The notes beneath the pieces were generated by a model. It was not told the DNA's origin. It did no database searches and saw only the letters and a list, made by a program, of their open reading frames with translations. This document shows, piece by piece, positions 34,543 to 44,085 of a stretch of DNA of 64,000 bases. The stretch lies in the NCBI RefSeq assembly GCF_001644025.1, contig NZ_LUUK01000078.1:1-64000 (forward strand). Reading direction: 5' to 3'. The position numbers and the translations under genes are program-made. This DNA comes from Methylomonas koyamae. GTDB lineage: Bacteria; Pseudomonadota; Gammaproteobacteria; Methylococcales; Methylomonadaceae. The first letter of the stretch is position 1, and each line of letters opens with the position of its first letter.

Positions 34543-35559
34543 TTAACCGACTTTGGAATACCCTACCAAGGCCTCGAACTTGGCTAACGCGCTACCGTCC
34601 GCCAGCACCGCATAGGCCCGGCGGACGCCGGCTTCCAGCGAGTCGGTCAGGTCGGCGGCGTAAATCGCGGCGCCTGCGTTCAGCGCGACGATGTCCAGCG
34701 CCGGGCCGGGACGATTATTCAGCACGGCCTTGACGATGGTCAGGCTGTCCTCGGCACAGGTGATGGCCAGACTGTCGAGCGGTGCGCGGCGCAGGCCGAA
34801 ATATTCAGGGGTAATTGTGTAAGTGCCGATCGCGCCGTTGTGCAGTTCGGCGACATCGGTCGGCGCGGCGATACTGATTTCATCCAGGCCGTCGTGGGCA
34901 TGCACGACCAGCACGTGGCGGCTGCCCAGGCGTTTCAATACCTCGGCCACCGGCACCAGCCATTGTTTGTCGAATACACCGATCAGCTGGTGCGGCGCAT
35001 TGGCCGGATTCGACAACGGACCGATCAGGTTGAACAGCGTGCGCACGCCCATTTCCTTGCGCGGCCCGACCGTGTGGCGCACCGCGCTATGGTGCTTCGC
35101 GGCAAACAGGAAGCCGACGCCGATGTCTTCGACGCATCGGCCGACTTGCTCGGCCGGCAGGTCCAGATTGACGCCGGCGGCTTCCAACAAATCGGCGCTG
35201 CCGCAGCAGCTGGACACCGAACGGTTACCGTGTTTGGCGACCTTACCGCCGGCCGCCGCGACCACGAAAGCCGCCGTCGTAGAGATGTTGAAGGTATTGG
35301 CGCCGTCGCCGCCGGTGCCGCAGGTATCGATGACGTGTTTGCCCGTCACCGGCACCTTGTGCACCAACTCCCGCAGCACGCCGACCGCCGCGGCAATTTC
35401 GTCTATGGTTTCACCTTTGCAACGCAGCGCGATCAAAAAACCGGCGATTTGGGCGTCGGTCAACTTGCCGTTCATCATCGCGCGCATCGCCGCGCGCATT
35501 TCCTCGCCGTCGAGGTCGTGTTTATCCAGCAGTTTTTGCAGCGTGGCCTGAATTTGCAT
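34543..35559 (-). CDS. trpD: Anthranilate phosphoribosyltransferase
   Basis: This 338-residue enzyme transfers the phosphoribosyl group of PRPP to anthranilate, the second committed step of tryptophan synthesis. The PRPP-binding [15 protein letters not shown] and the KHGNRSVSS block are clear, and [24 protein letters not shown] follows. Length is normal. The other trp genes are not next to it; the neighbours are an unrelated flavoprotein upstream and a PEP-CTERM gene downstream (convergent). Confidence 0.96.
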   Translation of the reverse strand: MQIQATLQKLLDKHDLDGEEMRAAMRAMMNGKLTDAQIAGFLIALRCKGETIDEIAAAVGVLRELVHKVPVTGKHVIDTCGTGGDGANTFNISTTAAFVVAAAGGKVAKHGNRSVSSCCGSADLLEAAGVNLDLPAEQVGRCVEDIGVGFLFAAKHHSAVRHTVGPRKEMGVRTLFNLIGPLSNPANAPHQLIGVFDKQWLVPVAEVLKRLGSRHVLVVHAHDGLDEISIAAPTDVAELHNGAIGTYTITPEYFGLRRAPLDSLAITCAEDSLTIVKAVLNNRPGPALDIVALNAGAAIYAADLTDSLEAGVRRAYAVLADGSALAKFEALVGYSKVG

Positions 35560-35655
35560 GGCAAGCGTCGTGGGTTGGGGCGCTTCGGAACGGCAGTCCC
35601 GGGCGGCCGGTTAAGGTAGACGGTTATGATAACAAACCGCGACGCGCCGCAAATG

Positions 35656-36885
35656 TCAACGTGCTTGCAGCCAGGTAGCCGCGCCCAGCCCGGCGGCGCG
35701 GCCGGTCGCCAGGCAAGCGGTCAGCAGATAGCCGCCGGTCGGCGCCTCCCAGTCCAACATTTCGCCGGCCGCGAACACCCCCGGCAAACGCCGCAGCATC
35801 AAGCCTTGGTCAAGTTCGGCAAAGTCTATGCCGCCGGCGCTGCTGATCGCCTCGGCCAGCGGTCGGGCCACGCTCAGGCGGATAGGCAAGGCTTTTGCCG
35901 CGATAGCGAGGCGGTGCGGATCGTTGATTTCGGCGGCGCTCAAGACTTCGCGGAGCAGCGCCATTTTTACGCCGCCGAGACCCAAGCGTTTGCGCAGATG
36001 ATTGCTCAAACTCATTTTGCCGCGCGCTTGCCCGGCACGCTGGCCGGCTTCCTCGACCGTTAAGCCGGGCAGTAAATCCAAATGGACGACGGCGGCGGCG
36101 TTGGCGGCGATCTGCTGGCGAATCGGCGCAGACAGCGTATAGATCAAGCCGCCTTCCAAACCGTAATCCGCTATCATCATTTCGCCAAGCCGCCGGCATT
36201 CCAGGCCGTCGTTTCCGACAAACGTCAAGGCCACCGATTTCAGCGGCTCGCCGGCAAAGCGTTCGCGGAAATAATCGCTCCAACCGGTTTCGAAGCCGCA
36301 GTTGGCGGGTTGCCACGGCGAGATGGTCACGCCGCGCTCGGCCAGGGGCTGAGTCCAGGCGCCGTCGGAACCCAACTGCGGCCAACTGGCACCGCCCAAG
36401 GCCAAGACCAGTGCATCGGTTTCGATCAGTTTTTCGCCGTCCGGACTCGCAAAGCGCAGCCGCTGGTCGGTCCAACCCAGCCAGCGATGGCGCATCCGGA
36501 ATTTGACACCGCTGCCGCGCAGCCGATGCAGCCAGGCGCGCAGTAGCGGCGCCGCTTTCATTTCGTTGGGAAACACCCGGCCGGAACTGCCGACGAAAGT
36601 CGCAATGCCTAATTCGGCCGCCCAATGGCGCAAAATCTCCGGCGAGAAATCGTGTATAAACCCGGCCAGAGCGTGGCTCCGTGCACCGTAGCGCGATAAA
36701 AAACTTTCAAAACCTTCGACATGGGTGATGTTCAAGCCACCTTTGCCGGCCATCAGGAATTTGCGCCCGGCCGACGGCATCGCGTCGTAAACGGTAACAG
36801 CGGCACCGGCTTGAGCCAGCACTTCGGCGGCCATCAAACCGGCCGGACCGGCGCCGACGATGGCGACGGTGGGCGAGCTATCCAT
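35656..36885 (-). CDS. HI0933-like FAD-dependent flavoprotein
   Basis: This 409-residue protein has the dinucleotide motif VAIVGAGPAGLMAAEVL at residues 6-22 and the family block SAGRKFLMAGKGGLNITH. A second block, DALVLALGGASWPQLG, lies mid-protein, and the C-terminal FAD motif is GVFAAGEMLDWEAPTGGYLL. This is the HI0933/YhiN family (TIGR03862-like). The reaction is not established for the family. An upstream in-frame Met at 36960 adds 25 residues not needed for the fold, so 36885 is used. Confidence 0.85.
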   Translation of the reverse strand: MDSSPTVAIVGAGPAGLMAAEVLAQAGAAVTVYDAMPSAGRKFLMAGKGGLNITHVEGFESFLSRYGARSHALAGFIHDFSPEILRHWAAELGIATFVGSSGRVFPNEMKAAPLLRAWLHRLRGSGVKFRMRHRWLGWTDQRLRFASPDGEKLIETDALVLALGGASWPQLGSDGAWTQPLAERGVTISPWQPANCGFETGWSDYFRERFAGEPLKSVALTFVGNDGLECRRLGEMMIADYGLEGGLIYTLSAPIRQQIAANAAAVVHLDLLPGLTVEEAGQRAGQARGKMSLSNHLRKRLGLGGVKMALLREVLSAAEINDPHRLAIAAKALPIRLSVARPLAEAISSAGGIDFAELDQGLMLRRLPGVFAAGEMLDWEAPTGGYLLTACLATGRAAGLGAATWLQAR

Positions 36886-37041
36886 GGCCGGCGATCCGTT
36901 CGCCGCCAAGACTTGTCCCGACCGGTGCCGGCCTAAGCGTCCAGGGCCGGATATTGGCACCGGCCGCCAAGCCCAGAAGTATGCGAGTTAGCATGGCGGC
37001 TGACCTATGCGGCTGACCTATCATGCGCGGAACCGAACCGA

Positions 37042-37368
37042 TCAAGGTTGGTTGGGTTTGAGCGCACCACGCTTTTCCTGGCGTTTTTCCATATGCTCCT
37101 TGCGCATCTCGTCCATTTTCTGCATCTGTTCCGGGGTCAGCACTTCCTTGATGCGGGCGTGCGACTCTTCGTGTATCGCCCGGAATTTGGCGTGTTGCTC
37201 GGTGAAAATGGCTTCCAGCTTGGTTTTTTGCTCGGGCGTCAGTTGCAGCATTTTGCTCAAGTGCTCGAGCTTGTGGTCGGTCGGCTGACCGTAATCGTTT
37301 TCGCTGGGGTAGGCAGTCGCGGTCAGCGGCAAAATCAGCGCGGCCAGCATCAGTAGCGGTTTAATCAT
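37042..37368 (-). CDS. Spy/CpxP-type periplasmic LTxxQ protein
   Basis: This 108-residue protein has a signal peptide (ending LTATA) and an all-helical mature part containing two LTPEQ motifs (LQLTPEQKTKLEAIF and VLTPEQMQKMDEM). This is the LTxxQ signature of Spy-like chaperones and CpxP-like regulators that respond to envelope stress or metals. No two-component system adjoins it. Confidence 0.85.
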   Translation of the reverse strand: MIKPLLMLAALILPLTATAYPSENDYGQPTDHKLEHLSKMLQLTPEQKTKLEAIFTEQHAKFRAIHEESHARIKEVLTPEQMQKMDEMRKEHMEKRQEKRGALKPNQP

Positions 37369-37454
37369 CGGATGTACTCTCGGAGGGTTGAATGAATGCG
37401 CGCCTTCAGGGCGGCGTCACAATGGATAAGCAAACACCGGTAAAGTTCAGGTTT

Positions 37455-38282
37455 TCAAACGGCCAGCGGATCGCTGGCGGCTTGGCATTCGACTTGATGG
37501 CGGCGCGGCGGGTCGGACAATTCCAGCGCGGTCAATTGGCCGCCCCACAGACAACCGGTATCGATGCCGTAGCAGTTATAGCCCTCGTAATACCCCAGTG
37601 TGGACCAATGGCCGAAGATGATCCGCATCCCCAGACTGCGCCGGCCGGGCACCGCGAACCACGGGAGCAAATGCTCGGGCTGGCTGCCGAGCGGACCTTT
37701 CTGCGTGAAATCCAACACGCCGTCGGCGCTGCAATAACGGAGTCGGCTGAAACAATTGATCGCAAACCGCAGTTTCTCGGTGTGGCTGAGATCGTCCTGC
37801 CAGACCGCCGGCTTGTTGCCGTACATGGACCGAAAGAAGCGCTCGTAGTCCGGACTCTGCATGGCCTGTTCGGTTTCCAGCGCCATTTGCCGGGTCAGTT
37901 CGAAATCCCACTGCGGCGGCAGACCGGCATGCAGCATGCAATAATCATCGTCGTAATGGAATAATTTACGATGGCGCAGCCAAGCTATCAATTCGTCGCA
38001 GTCGGCGGCTCGCAGAATGGCGCCCAGCGTGTCTTTCTTGCTAGACTTGCCCAGCGCCACCACGGTGGCGATCAGATGCAGATCGTGGTTGCCGAGCACG
38101 CAGATTGCCGCGTCGCCCAAACTCCTGACGAAGCGCAAGGTTTCCAGCGACTTCGGCCCCCGATTCACCAGATCGCCGGCCAACCACAGCGTATCCTTAC
38201 CCGGATCGAAGTCTACCCGGTCCAGTAGGCGGCGCAAGTCGTCGTAACACCCTTGAATATCGCCTATCGCGTAGGTCGCCAT
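37455..38282 (-). CDS. apaH: Symmetrical bis(5'-nucleosyl)-tetraphosphatase
   Basis: This 275-residue metallophosphatase cleaves Ap4A to two ADP and also decaps Np4-capped RNA. The metal-binding blocks GDIQGCYDDLRRLL, GDLVNRGPKSLE and GNHDLH are present, followed by HAGLPPQW and the late FGHWSTLGYY. Its ATG overlaps the apaG stop by one base (TAATG), so apaG-apaH are coupled, as in E. coli. Confidence 0.96.
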   Translation of the reverse strand: MATYAIGDIQGCYDDLRRLLDRVDFDPGKDTLWLAGDLVNRGPKSLETLRFVRSLGDAAICVLGNHDLHLIATVVALGKSSKKDTLGAILRAADCDELIAWLRHRKLFHYDDDYCMLHAGLPPQWDFELTRQMALETEQAMQSPDYERFFRSMYGNKPAVWQDDLSHTEKLRFAINCFSRLRYCSADGVLDFTQKGPLGSQPEHLLPWFAVPGRRSLGMRIIFGHWSTLGYYEGYNCYGIDTGCLWGGQLTALELSDPPRRHQVECQAASDPLAV

Positions 38283-38659
38283 TAATGCAGAGTGCGGGGA
38301 ATCGACAAGGTAAACTTAGGTATGTTCGCGTTGAAGCTTTCGCCGTTGTCGGCCTGCATCTGATATTTGCCCTGCATTACGCCGACCGGGGTTTCGATCA
38401 TCGCCGCGCTGGTGTAGCGGAACGAATCGCCGGGGTTCAAATGCGGATGCTCGCCGACCACGCCTTCGCCGTTGACTTCCTGCACCTTGCCGTTGGCGTC
38501 GGTAATCAGCCAATGCCGGGTCAGCAACTTGGCGGCGCTGGAACCGACGTTGGTAATCGTCACGGTATAGGCGAACACATAGCGGTTGTCTTCGGGCGAA
38601 GATTGCGCCTCGATGTAGTAAGGCTGGGCCTCAACTAAAACTTTGTTTTTTTCGCTCAT
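38282..38659 (-). CDS. apaG: ApaG protein
   Basis: This 125-residue protein has an immunoglobulin-like fold. It shows the family motifs YVFAYTVTITNVGSSAAKLL, RHWLITDANGKVQEVNGEGV and MQGKYQMQADNGESF. ApaG is linked to Ap4A metabolism and magnesium or cobalt phenotypes, but its biochemical role is not settled. It is the first gene of the apaG-apaH pair and is divergent from the ankyrin-repeat gene. Confidence 0.95.
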   Translation of the reverse strand: MSEKNKVLVEAQPYYIEAQSSPEDNRYVFAYTVTITNVGSSAAKLLTRHWLITDANGKVQEVNGEGVVGEHPHLNPGDSFRYTSAAMIETPVGVMQGKYQMQADNGESFNANIPKFTLSIPRTLH

Positions 38660-38731
38660 TGATAGATGATGTAAATCGTTATGCCGGTTATTTCAACCCA
38701 ACTGATAAGCAAACGCAAGCAAGCAATCCGA

Positions 38732-39238
38732 ATGTTCACGACCCGATTCGCGGCGCTGGCGCTGCTGACGATTTCAGTTACCGCCGGCGCCGAGGGCGGC
38801 AAGGAGCTGTTCGCGGCGGCGGCGGCCGGCAAGCCGGAGCGAGTCGAGGCTTTGCTGGCTCAAGGCGAGGATGTCAACGCCAAGATCGAACAGGACAGAA
38901 CCGCGCTGATGGCGGCCAGTTTCAACGGCAATCTGCGAGTGGTCAAAGCGCTGTTGGCCTATGGCGCCGACGTGAATGCCGCCGATAAAACCGGCGCCAC
39001 CGCGCTCGGCGACGCGGTGATGTTCGGCAGCGCCGACGTAGTCGGCGTGTTGATCGCGGCCGGCGCCAACGTCAATGCCGCCGACGGCCAGAATGTCAAA
39101 ATCCTCGACAAAGCCAAGAAACTGGGCCGCGAGACCATCGTCAAGTTGCTGGAAGCGGCAGGCGCCAAAGGCACAGAAACCAAATCCGAAACCGAAGCCA
39201 AGCCCGAAGGCGAGGCCCCCAAGGAAGCAGGCAAATAA
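38732..39238 (+). CDS. Exported ankyrin-repeat protein
   Basis: This 168-residue protein has a signal peptide (MFTTRFAALALLTISVTAGA) and about four ankyrin units: ELFAAAAAGKPERVEALLAQ, DRTALMAASFNGN, TGATALGDAVMFGS and a last degenerate one. A charged Lys/Glu-rich tail (TETKSETEAKPEGE) follows. Ankyrin repeats bind other proteins; the partner is unknown. An in-frame Met at 38681 would add 17 basic residues before the signal; neither start has a good ribosome-binding site. It is 9 bp ahead of mpl. Confidence 0.8.
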   Translation: MFTTRFAALALLTISVTAGAEGGKELFAAAAAGKPERVEALLAQGEDVNAKIEQDRTALMAASFNGNLRVVKALLAYGADVNAADKTGATALGDAVMFGSADVVGVLIAAGANVNAADGQNVKILDKAKKLGRETIVKLLEAAGAKGTETKSETEAKPEGEAPKEAGK

Positions 39239-39247
39239 ACCAGCCAC

Positions 39248-40615
39248 ATGACCAACGACAAACCTTTGCATATTCACATCCTCGGCATCTGCGGCACTTT
39301 CATGGGCGGTCTGGCCCTGATCGCCCGCGAACTCGGTTACACCGTCAGCGGCTCGGACCAAAACGTCTATCCGCCGATGAGCACCCAGCTCGAACAACAA
39401 GGCATTCGCTTGATGAACGGGTATAAGGCCGAAAATCTGGACATCAAACCGGATCTGGTCGTCATCGGCAACGCGATGTCGCGCGGCAATCCGGAAGTCG
39501 AAGCAGTGTTGAACCTGGGCCTGCCCTACATCTCCGGTCCGCAATGGCTAGCCGAACACGTGTTGCAACACAAATGGGTGTTGGCGGTGGCCGGCACCCA
39601 CGGCAAAACCACCACCACCAGCATGTTGAGCTGGATCCTGGAATTCAACGGCTTCAAGCCCGGCTTTTTGATCGGCGGCATTCCGCTGAATTTCGGCATC
39701 TCGGCACGGCTGGGCGAATCGGATTTCTTTGTCATCGAAGCCGACGAATACGATTGCGCGTTCTTCGATAAACGCTCCAAGTTCGTCCACTACCGGCCTC
39801 GCACCGCGATTCTGAACAACCTGGAATACGACCACGCCGACATCTTCGAAAATCTGGACGCGATCAAAAAACAGTTCCACCATTTGGTCAGAACCATCCC
39901 CGGCCAAGGCTTGATTATCGCGCCCGACTGCGAGAAACACGTCTCCGAAGTACTGGACATGGGCTGTTGGACCCCGGTGCAACTGACCGCGATCGACGCC
40001 CCGGCGCCGTGGCAAGCCGAATTGCTAAGCAAAGACGGCAGCCGCTTTGCGGTGCATTTCGAAGGCCAAGCCCAAGGCGTCGTCGAATGGCCGCTGACCG
40101 GCCGACACAACGTCTACAACGCCTTGTCGGCCATCGCCGCCGCCCGTCACGTCGGCGTGCTGCCGGCCGACGCAATTGCTGCGCTAGCCCAATTCCAAAA
40201 CGTCAAGCGGCGGATGGAAGTCATTGTCAAGAAAGCCGGCATCACCGTCTACGACGATTTCGCCCACCACCCGACCGCGATTCAAACCACGCTGGACGGC
40301 CTGCGCAAACAGGTCGGCAACGAAAAAATCCTCGCCATCGTCGAACCCCGCTCCAATACGATGCGCCTGGGCGTACATACCCAGTCGCTGGCCGAATCGC
40401 TAAGCCAGGCTGACCAGGCCATCATCTTTCAGCCGGACGGACTGGGCTGGGATTTAAGCCAATTGCTGAGATACGCCAACAACATCGAGATTTGCAACAG
40501 CCTGGATGCCATCATCGAAACCATCCGCGCCGAAGCCGGCGGCGTTTGCCACGTCTTGTTGATGAGCAACGGCAGTTTCGGCGGCATCTACCAACGCTTG
40601 CGCGAGATTTTGTAA
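39248..40615 (+). CDS. mpl: UDP-N-acetylmuramate:L-alanyl-gamma-D-glutamyl-meso-diaminopimelate ligase
   Basis: This 455-residue Mur-ligase family enzyme rejoins recycled murein tripeptide to UDP-MurNAc. The N-terminal glycine-rich block is HILGICGTFMGGLALIAREL, the ATP loop is GTHGKTTTTSMLSW, and the central IEADEYDCAFFDKRSKFVHY is specific to Mpl rather than MurC. Length is normal. It starts 9 bp after the ankyrin-repeat gene and the SelT-like gene follows after 6 bp. Confidence 0.95.
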   Translation: MTNDKPLHIHILGICGTFMGGLALIARELGYTVSGSDQNVYPPMSTQLEQQGIRLMNGYKAENLDIKPDLVVIGNAMSRGNPEVEAVLNLGLPYISGPQWLAEHVLQHKWVLAVAGTHGKTTTTSMLSWILEFNGFKPGFLIGGIPLNFGISARLGESDFFVIEADEYDCAFFDKRSKFVHYRPRTAILNNLEYDHADIFENLDAIKKQFHHLVRTIPGQGLIIAPDCEKHVSEVLDMGCWTPVQLTAIDAPAPWQAELLSKDGSRFAVHFEGQAQGVVEWPLTGRHNVYNALSAIAAARHVGVLPADAIAALAQFQNVKRRMEVIVKKAGITVYDDFAHHPTAIQTTLDGLRKQVGNEKILAIVEPRSNTMRLGVHTQSLAESLSQADQAIIFQPDGLGWDLSQLLRYANNIEICNSLDAIIETIRAEAGGVCHVLLMSNGSFGGIYQRLREIL

Positions 40616-40621
40616 GCTGCG

Positions 40622-40909
40622 ATGAGCCACCGCGTCGAAATCCGTTACTGCACCCAATGCCGTTGGCTGCTGCGCGCGGCCTGGATGGCGCAGGAACTGC
40701 TGAGCACTTTCGACGGCGATCTGGCCGAGCTGGCCTTGCAGCCCGGCACCGGCGGCATTTTCGAGGTCTATGCCGACGGCGTACTGGTCTGGTCGCGCAA
40801 GGCCGAGGGTCGCTTCCCGGACATCACCGAGCTTAAGCAACGCGTCCGCGATCAAATCGCCCCGGAGCGCGATCTGGGCCACGCCGACCGCAAGCCGCCG
40901 CCGACCTAA
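40622..40909 (+). CDS. SelT/SelW/SelH-family (Rdx) protein, cysteine form
   Basis: This 95-residue thioredoxin-like protein has EIRYCTQCRWLLRAAWMAQEL, with CTQC in the position of Cys-x-x-Sec of mammalian SelW, then the TGGIFEVYADG and SRKAEGRFPDITELKQ blocks. Bacterial Cys homologues of this family are common; the redox partner is unknown. It lies 6 bp after mpl and probably shares its transcript. Confidence 0.9.
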   Translation: MSHRVEIRYCTQCRWLLRAAWMAQELLSTFDGDLAELALQPGTGGIFEVYADGVLVWSRKAEGRFPDITELKQRVRDQIAPERDLGHADRKPPPT

Positions 40910-40981
40910 TCCGCGCGCGGCCGGCCCCACCGCAAATAGCGACCTATACTTGGCGCAACTGTTTGTTCCCACGGTTAGCCG

Positions 40982-42946
40982 ATGACGCCCGACGACGACC
41001 TGACCCGCCTTCTCCCGCAAGACGATTTAACGGTGCTGAAACCGCGGCCTTACCCGCGTCCGTTGCCCGACACTCGCGCGAACGACGAGGCTTACGGCGG
41101 CGGCTATTCGTTGCGCGGTGCGGTCGGTGCCGGCGGCGTCGGCCAGGTGCTGCTCGGTTTCGACGAGCGTATCGGCCGGGAAGTCGCGATCAAGGAAATG
41201 CTGGACCAGGCCGCCAACGAAGACCGCGAACTCAGCACCCGCTTTCTGCGCGAGGCACGCATCACCGGCCGGCTGGAGCATCCCGGCATCGTGCCGGTCT
41301 ACGACTTGGGCGTTAAGCCCAGCGGCGCGCCTTACTACGTCATGCGACTGGTACGCGGCGACACCTTGGCCCAGGCGCTGAAGGAGTGCAACGCCGATCC
41401 GTTGCCCGAACATGCGCTGTCCAAGCGTTTGGCCCTATTGGACCGCCTGATCGACGTTTGCGAGGCGATGGCTTACGCGCATTCCAAAGGCGTGGTCCAC
41501 CGCGATTTGAAGCCCGGCAACGTGGTGCTGGGTCAATTCGGCGAGACCATCGTGCTGGACTGGGGCTTGGCCAAGGTCGAAAGCGAGACGGAGTCGGCGG
41601 CGGCGCCGTTACCGCGCGCCGGCCGCTCGAACGCTGATGACGACGAAGACCTGACCCGGCTCGGCGACATCTTGGGCACACCGGCTTACATGGCGCCGGA
41701 GCAAGCCGATCCGCGTTTCGGCGGTATCGATGCCCGCACCGACGTGTTCGCGCTGGGCTGCATGCTATTTTATTTGCTGAACGGCCGGCCTCCTCTACAA
41801 GGCGGCATGGACCGGATTCTAGCCGAGTTGGCTTCCGACCAGGCCATGCCGACCGCGCGGAATCCGAAGTTGGCGGCTCCGGTCGAACTGGTGGCGATCT
41901 GCGATCACGCGTTGGCCAAGGACAAGGCCAAGCGGTTCAAGGATGCCGGCGCGTTCGCCGACGAATTGCGGGCGTTTCGCGACGGGCGTCTCGTCAATGC
42001 CTACGCCTATACCCGCGCCGAACTGCTGAAGCGTTTTATTGCCCGCAACAAGGTGTTGTTGCTGGCAACAGCTGCGGTCATGGCGTCTATCGTGATCGGC
42101 GCCGGCTTGGCATTGAGATTCGGTATCGAAGCCAAGCAAGCCCACAATCTGGCGGTCGCCGAGGGCGAACAGGCCAAGCAACAGTTTCAACGCGCCGAGC
42201 AGGCGCTGGCCGACGTAACCCGCATTTCCAACACCAATCTAACCGTCGCCAGCCGGATTGCCTATAGTATCGGCGGCGAATTCGCAAATTTGCTGAACGG
42301 CTTAGTTCAGGCCGCGACTCAATTTCGGACCGATGCCGACCTGGTCGGCGCCACGCCGCGCCTGGAAAAACTGACCACGGAGCTGCCGCGTCTGGAAAGT
42401 GCCGCCGCCACCCGGGCGCCAGGCACCCTCCTGGCCGTGGCGCCGGCCCGCTACCGGCACGCGATCGGCGCCGACACTTCTCAGCTGGAACATAACCGAA
42501 TGGCCTTGCAAAGCGGCGAGCCGGTGCTGAGCCAGGTGCATGCGGCACCGGAAGGTTATCAGGCTGTCACGCTGGTCGCGCCGGTCAAGGCCGGCAATGC
42601 GACGATCGGCTTCGTCTCCGGCCGTATCAAGGCCGCCGAATTTCTAGGCGGCTTGCTGCAAGCGGAGTTGCAAGACAGCCGCCGAACCATTTGGATCATC
42701 CAGGATGACGGGTTGATTTTGTTCGATACCGAAACAAACGAAATCGGGCTAAATCTGTTTCGGGAGGAACGGTATGCCCAACTCCCTGAGCTGCGCCAAT
42801 TGGCCGAAGAAATTGCCGGGCAACGGGGCGGGGTGGGGTATTATGAAAATTCGGCGGCGTATAGCGGCCGGCGCATCGCCTCTTGGGTCAGTCTAAATCC
42901 GGTAGCGAACCGGGAATGGAAAGTGGTGGTGCTGGAAGCTTGGTAA
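40982..42946 (+). CDS. Membrane Ser/Thr protein kinase with C-terminal extracytoplasmic sensor region
   Basis: In this 654-residue protein the kinase domain (about 40-330) has AVGAGGVGQVLLG (glycine loop), VAIKEM (lysine), VHRDLKPGN (catalytic loop), LDWGLAK (DWG in place of DFG, seen in other bacterial kinases of this type) and GTPAYMAPEQ. One transmembrane helix (about 356-377) is followed by a short coiled coil and a region of about 250 residues (to the end) that resembles a Cache-type sensor. That topology puts the sensor in the periplasm. It could detect a small molecule and phosphorylate cytoplasmic targets. No phosphatase gene adjoins it. Confidence 0.88.
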   Translation: MTPDDDLTRLLPQDDLTVLKPRPYPRPLPDTRANDEAYGGGYSLRGAVGAGGVGQVLLGFDERIGREVAIKEMLDQAANEDRELSTRFLREARITGRLEHPGIVPVYDLGVKPSGAPYYVMRLVRGDTLAQALKECNADPLPEHALSKRLALLDRLIDVCEAMAYAHSKGVVHRDLKPGNVVLGQFGETIVLDWGLAKVESETESAAAPLPRAGRSNADDDEDLTRLGDILGTPAYMAPEQADPRFGGIDARTDVFALGCMLFYLLNGRPPLQGGMDRILAELASDQAMPTARNPKLAAPVELVAICDHALAKDKAKRFKDAGAFADELRAFRDGRLVNAYAYTRAELLKRFIARNKVLLLATAAVMASIVIGAGLALRFGIEAKQAHNLAVAEGEQAKQQFQRAEQALADVTRISNTNLTVASRIAYSIGGEFANLLNGLVQAATQFRTDADLVGATPRLEKLTTELPRLESAAATRAPGTLLAVAPARYRHAIGADTSQLEHNRMALQSGEPVLSQVHAAPEGYQAVTLVAPVKAGNATIGFVSGRIKAAEFLGGLLQAELQDSRRTIWIIQDDGLILFDTETNEIGLNLFREERYAQLPELRQLAEEIAGQRGGVGYYENSAAYSGRRIASWVSLNPVANREWKVVVLEAW

Positions 42947-43003
42947 CACATTTTCGAAGGTCGGCCTCGGGCCGGCGCGTACACACTGGATAGGAGAATA
43001 GCC

Positions 43004-43351
43004 ATGTTTGTTGCCGTATATCGTTGGCGGGTGAAACCGGGATACGAAGCGAAATTTCGCGAGGGCTGGCTGAAGGTGACCGACGCCGTCTATCAAATGT
43101 ACGGCAGTCTCGGGTCGCGGTTGCACCGCGATGCCGACGGCAGTTGGGTAGCCTACGCGCAATGGCCGGACGAAGCGGCTTGGCGCGAGGCCTGGCAATC
43201 GCAACGGCCGGTCGCCGATCCGGAAGGCTATGCGATGTTGAAGGACAGCGTAGAGACTTGCTACGAACTGGCCGAGCCGGTGATGAAACTGACCGTGTTG
43301 GAAGACAGACTGAAGTCGCAACCGTATTCCAACTACGAAGTCACACCCTGA
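43004..43351 (+). CDS. ABM-domain (antibiotic biosynthesis monooxygenase-like) protein
   Basis: This 115-residue protein has a ferredoxin-like alpha-beta fold: FVAVYRWRVKPGYEAKFREGW, then GSLGSRLHRDADGSWVAYAQWPDEAAWREAW. The alternating strand-helix pattern with W-rich ends is that of small ABM/YgiN-type proteins. Substrate or redox role unknown. A GGAGAA ribosome-binding site precedes the ATG. It follows the kinase gene by 57 bp. Confidence 0.75.
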   Translation: MFVAVYRWRVKPGYEAKFREGWLKVTDAVYQMYGSLGSRLHRDADGSWVAYAQWPDEAAWREAWQSQRPVADPEGYAMLKDSVETCYELAEPVMKLTVLEDRLKSQPYSNYEVTP

Positions 43352-43580
43352 CCCGTAGCGACGGCGGTTCGGTCCGGCATCCGGGGCCGAGAACGCAAAT
43401 GCCGATCGTCAGCGAAATCTGTTAACGGTAAATCGTCGGCGTCGCACAGCGCGAACCGCCGCGCCGGCGGGTTTCTGCTATTATCCAAGCAATAACAGCC
43501 CGAAACCGCGCCGGGCGGTGAACTTTTGCGGGCCAGCGCCTTGGCGCGCGCCGCGCGGAACCCCTGGCATTGGATACGGC

Positions 43581-44027
43581 ATGGAAAAACTCGAATTCGG
43601 CGTGAGCGACGACGACAGGAAAAATCTACTCCACTTCGTCGAGACCTTACAAAAGCTGCTCGGCGACTTGATCGGCGCGGACCAGTATTTTTTGCCCAAA
43701 TTCCGCGACGATTACAAACGGGCGTGGCGCGAACTGGACCCTCACTTTTACGCATTGAAAGACGCGATTCAACGCGCCGACACCAACGCCTTGTTGACGC
43801 ACGGTTTGCTCGGCAGTCCGCTGCATTTGAAGCTGAAAGTCATCAATCATTTCACCGAGGAGTTCATGCTCTACGGCATCGAACTGGTCGGCGGCCATAA
43901 AATCCTGGAAAAGCTGCTCGGCGCGGTGAACCGGCTGTTGGCGACCGTCGTGGATACCGTGGGAACCGGTTCCCCAATCCATACCTTCAACGAACTGTTG
44001 ATTTCGATCATTCAGGACGACAGCTAG
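43581..44027 (+). CDS. Unrecognised 148-residue helical protein
   Basis: The protein begins MEKLEFGVSDDDRKNLLHFV and is predicted helical throughout, with amphipathic stretches (VETLQKLLGDLIGADQYFLP, HILGAVNRL-like region near 115-125). No signal, membrane helix, cysteine pair or known motif is seen. The ATG at 43581 is preferred over 43518 because the upstream 21 codons are Pro/Arg/Ala-rich and unlike the body. It ends 7 bp before the hairpin at 44035-44065. Confidence 0.6.
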   Translation: MEKLEFGVSDDDRKNLLHFVETLQKLLGDLIGADQYFLPKFRDDYKRAWRELDPHFYALKDAIQRADTNALLTHGLLGSPLHLKLKVINHFTEEFMLYGIELVGGHKILEKLLGAVNRLLATVVDTVGTGSPIHTFNELLISIIQDDS

Positions 44028-44034
44028 CAAAGCC

Positions 44035-44065
44035 TTGCAATCGGGCCGTTCCGGCCCGATTGCAA
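44035..44065. terminator. Bidirectional hairpin between convergent genes
   Basis: A 13-bp perfect stem, TTGCAATCGGGCC with its complement, and a 5-base loop lie between the gene ending at 44027 and the PEP-CTERM gene ending at 44086. Confidence 0.65.
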
Positions 44066-44085
44066 GAGCCAAGAGCCCGGCGAAT

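Noticed and set aside
36960-37041. Small gene between the HI0933-like gene and the Spy-like gene
   Set aside because: The gap is about 80 bp beyond the extended frame and has no start with a ribosome-binding site.
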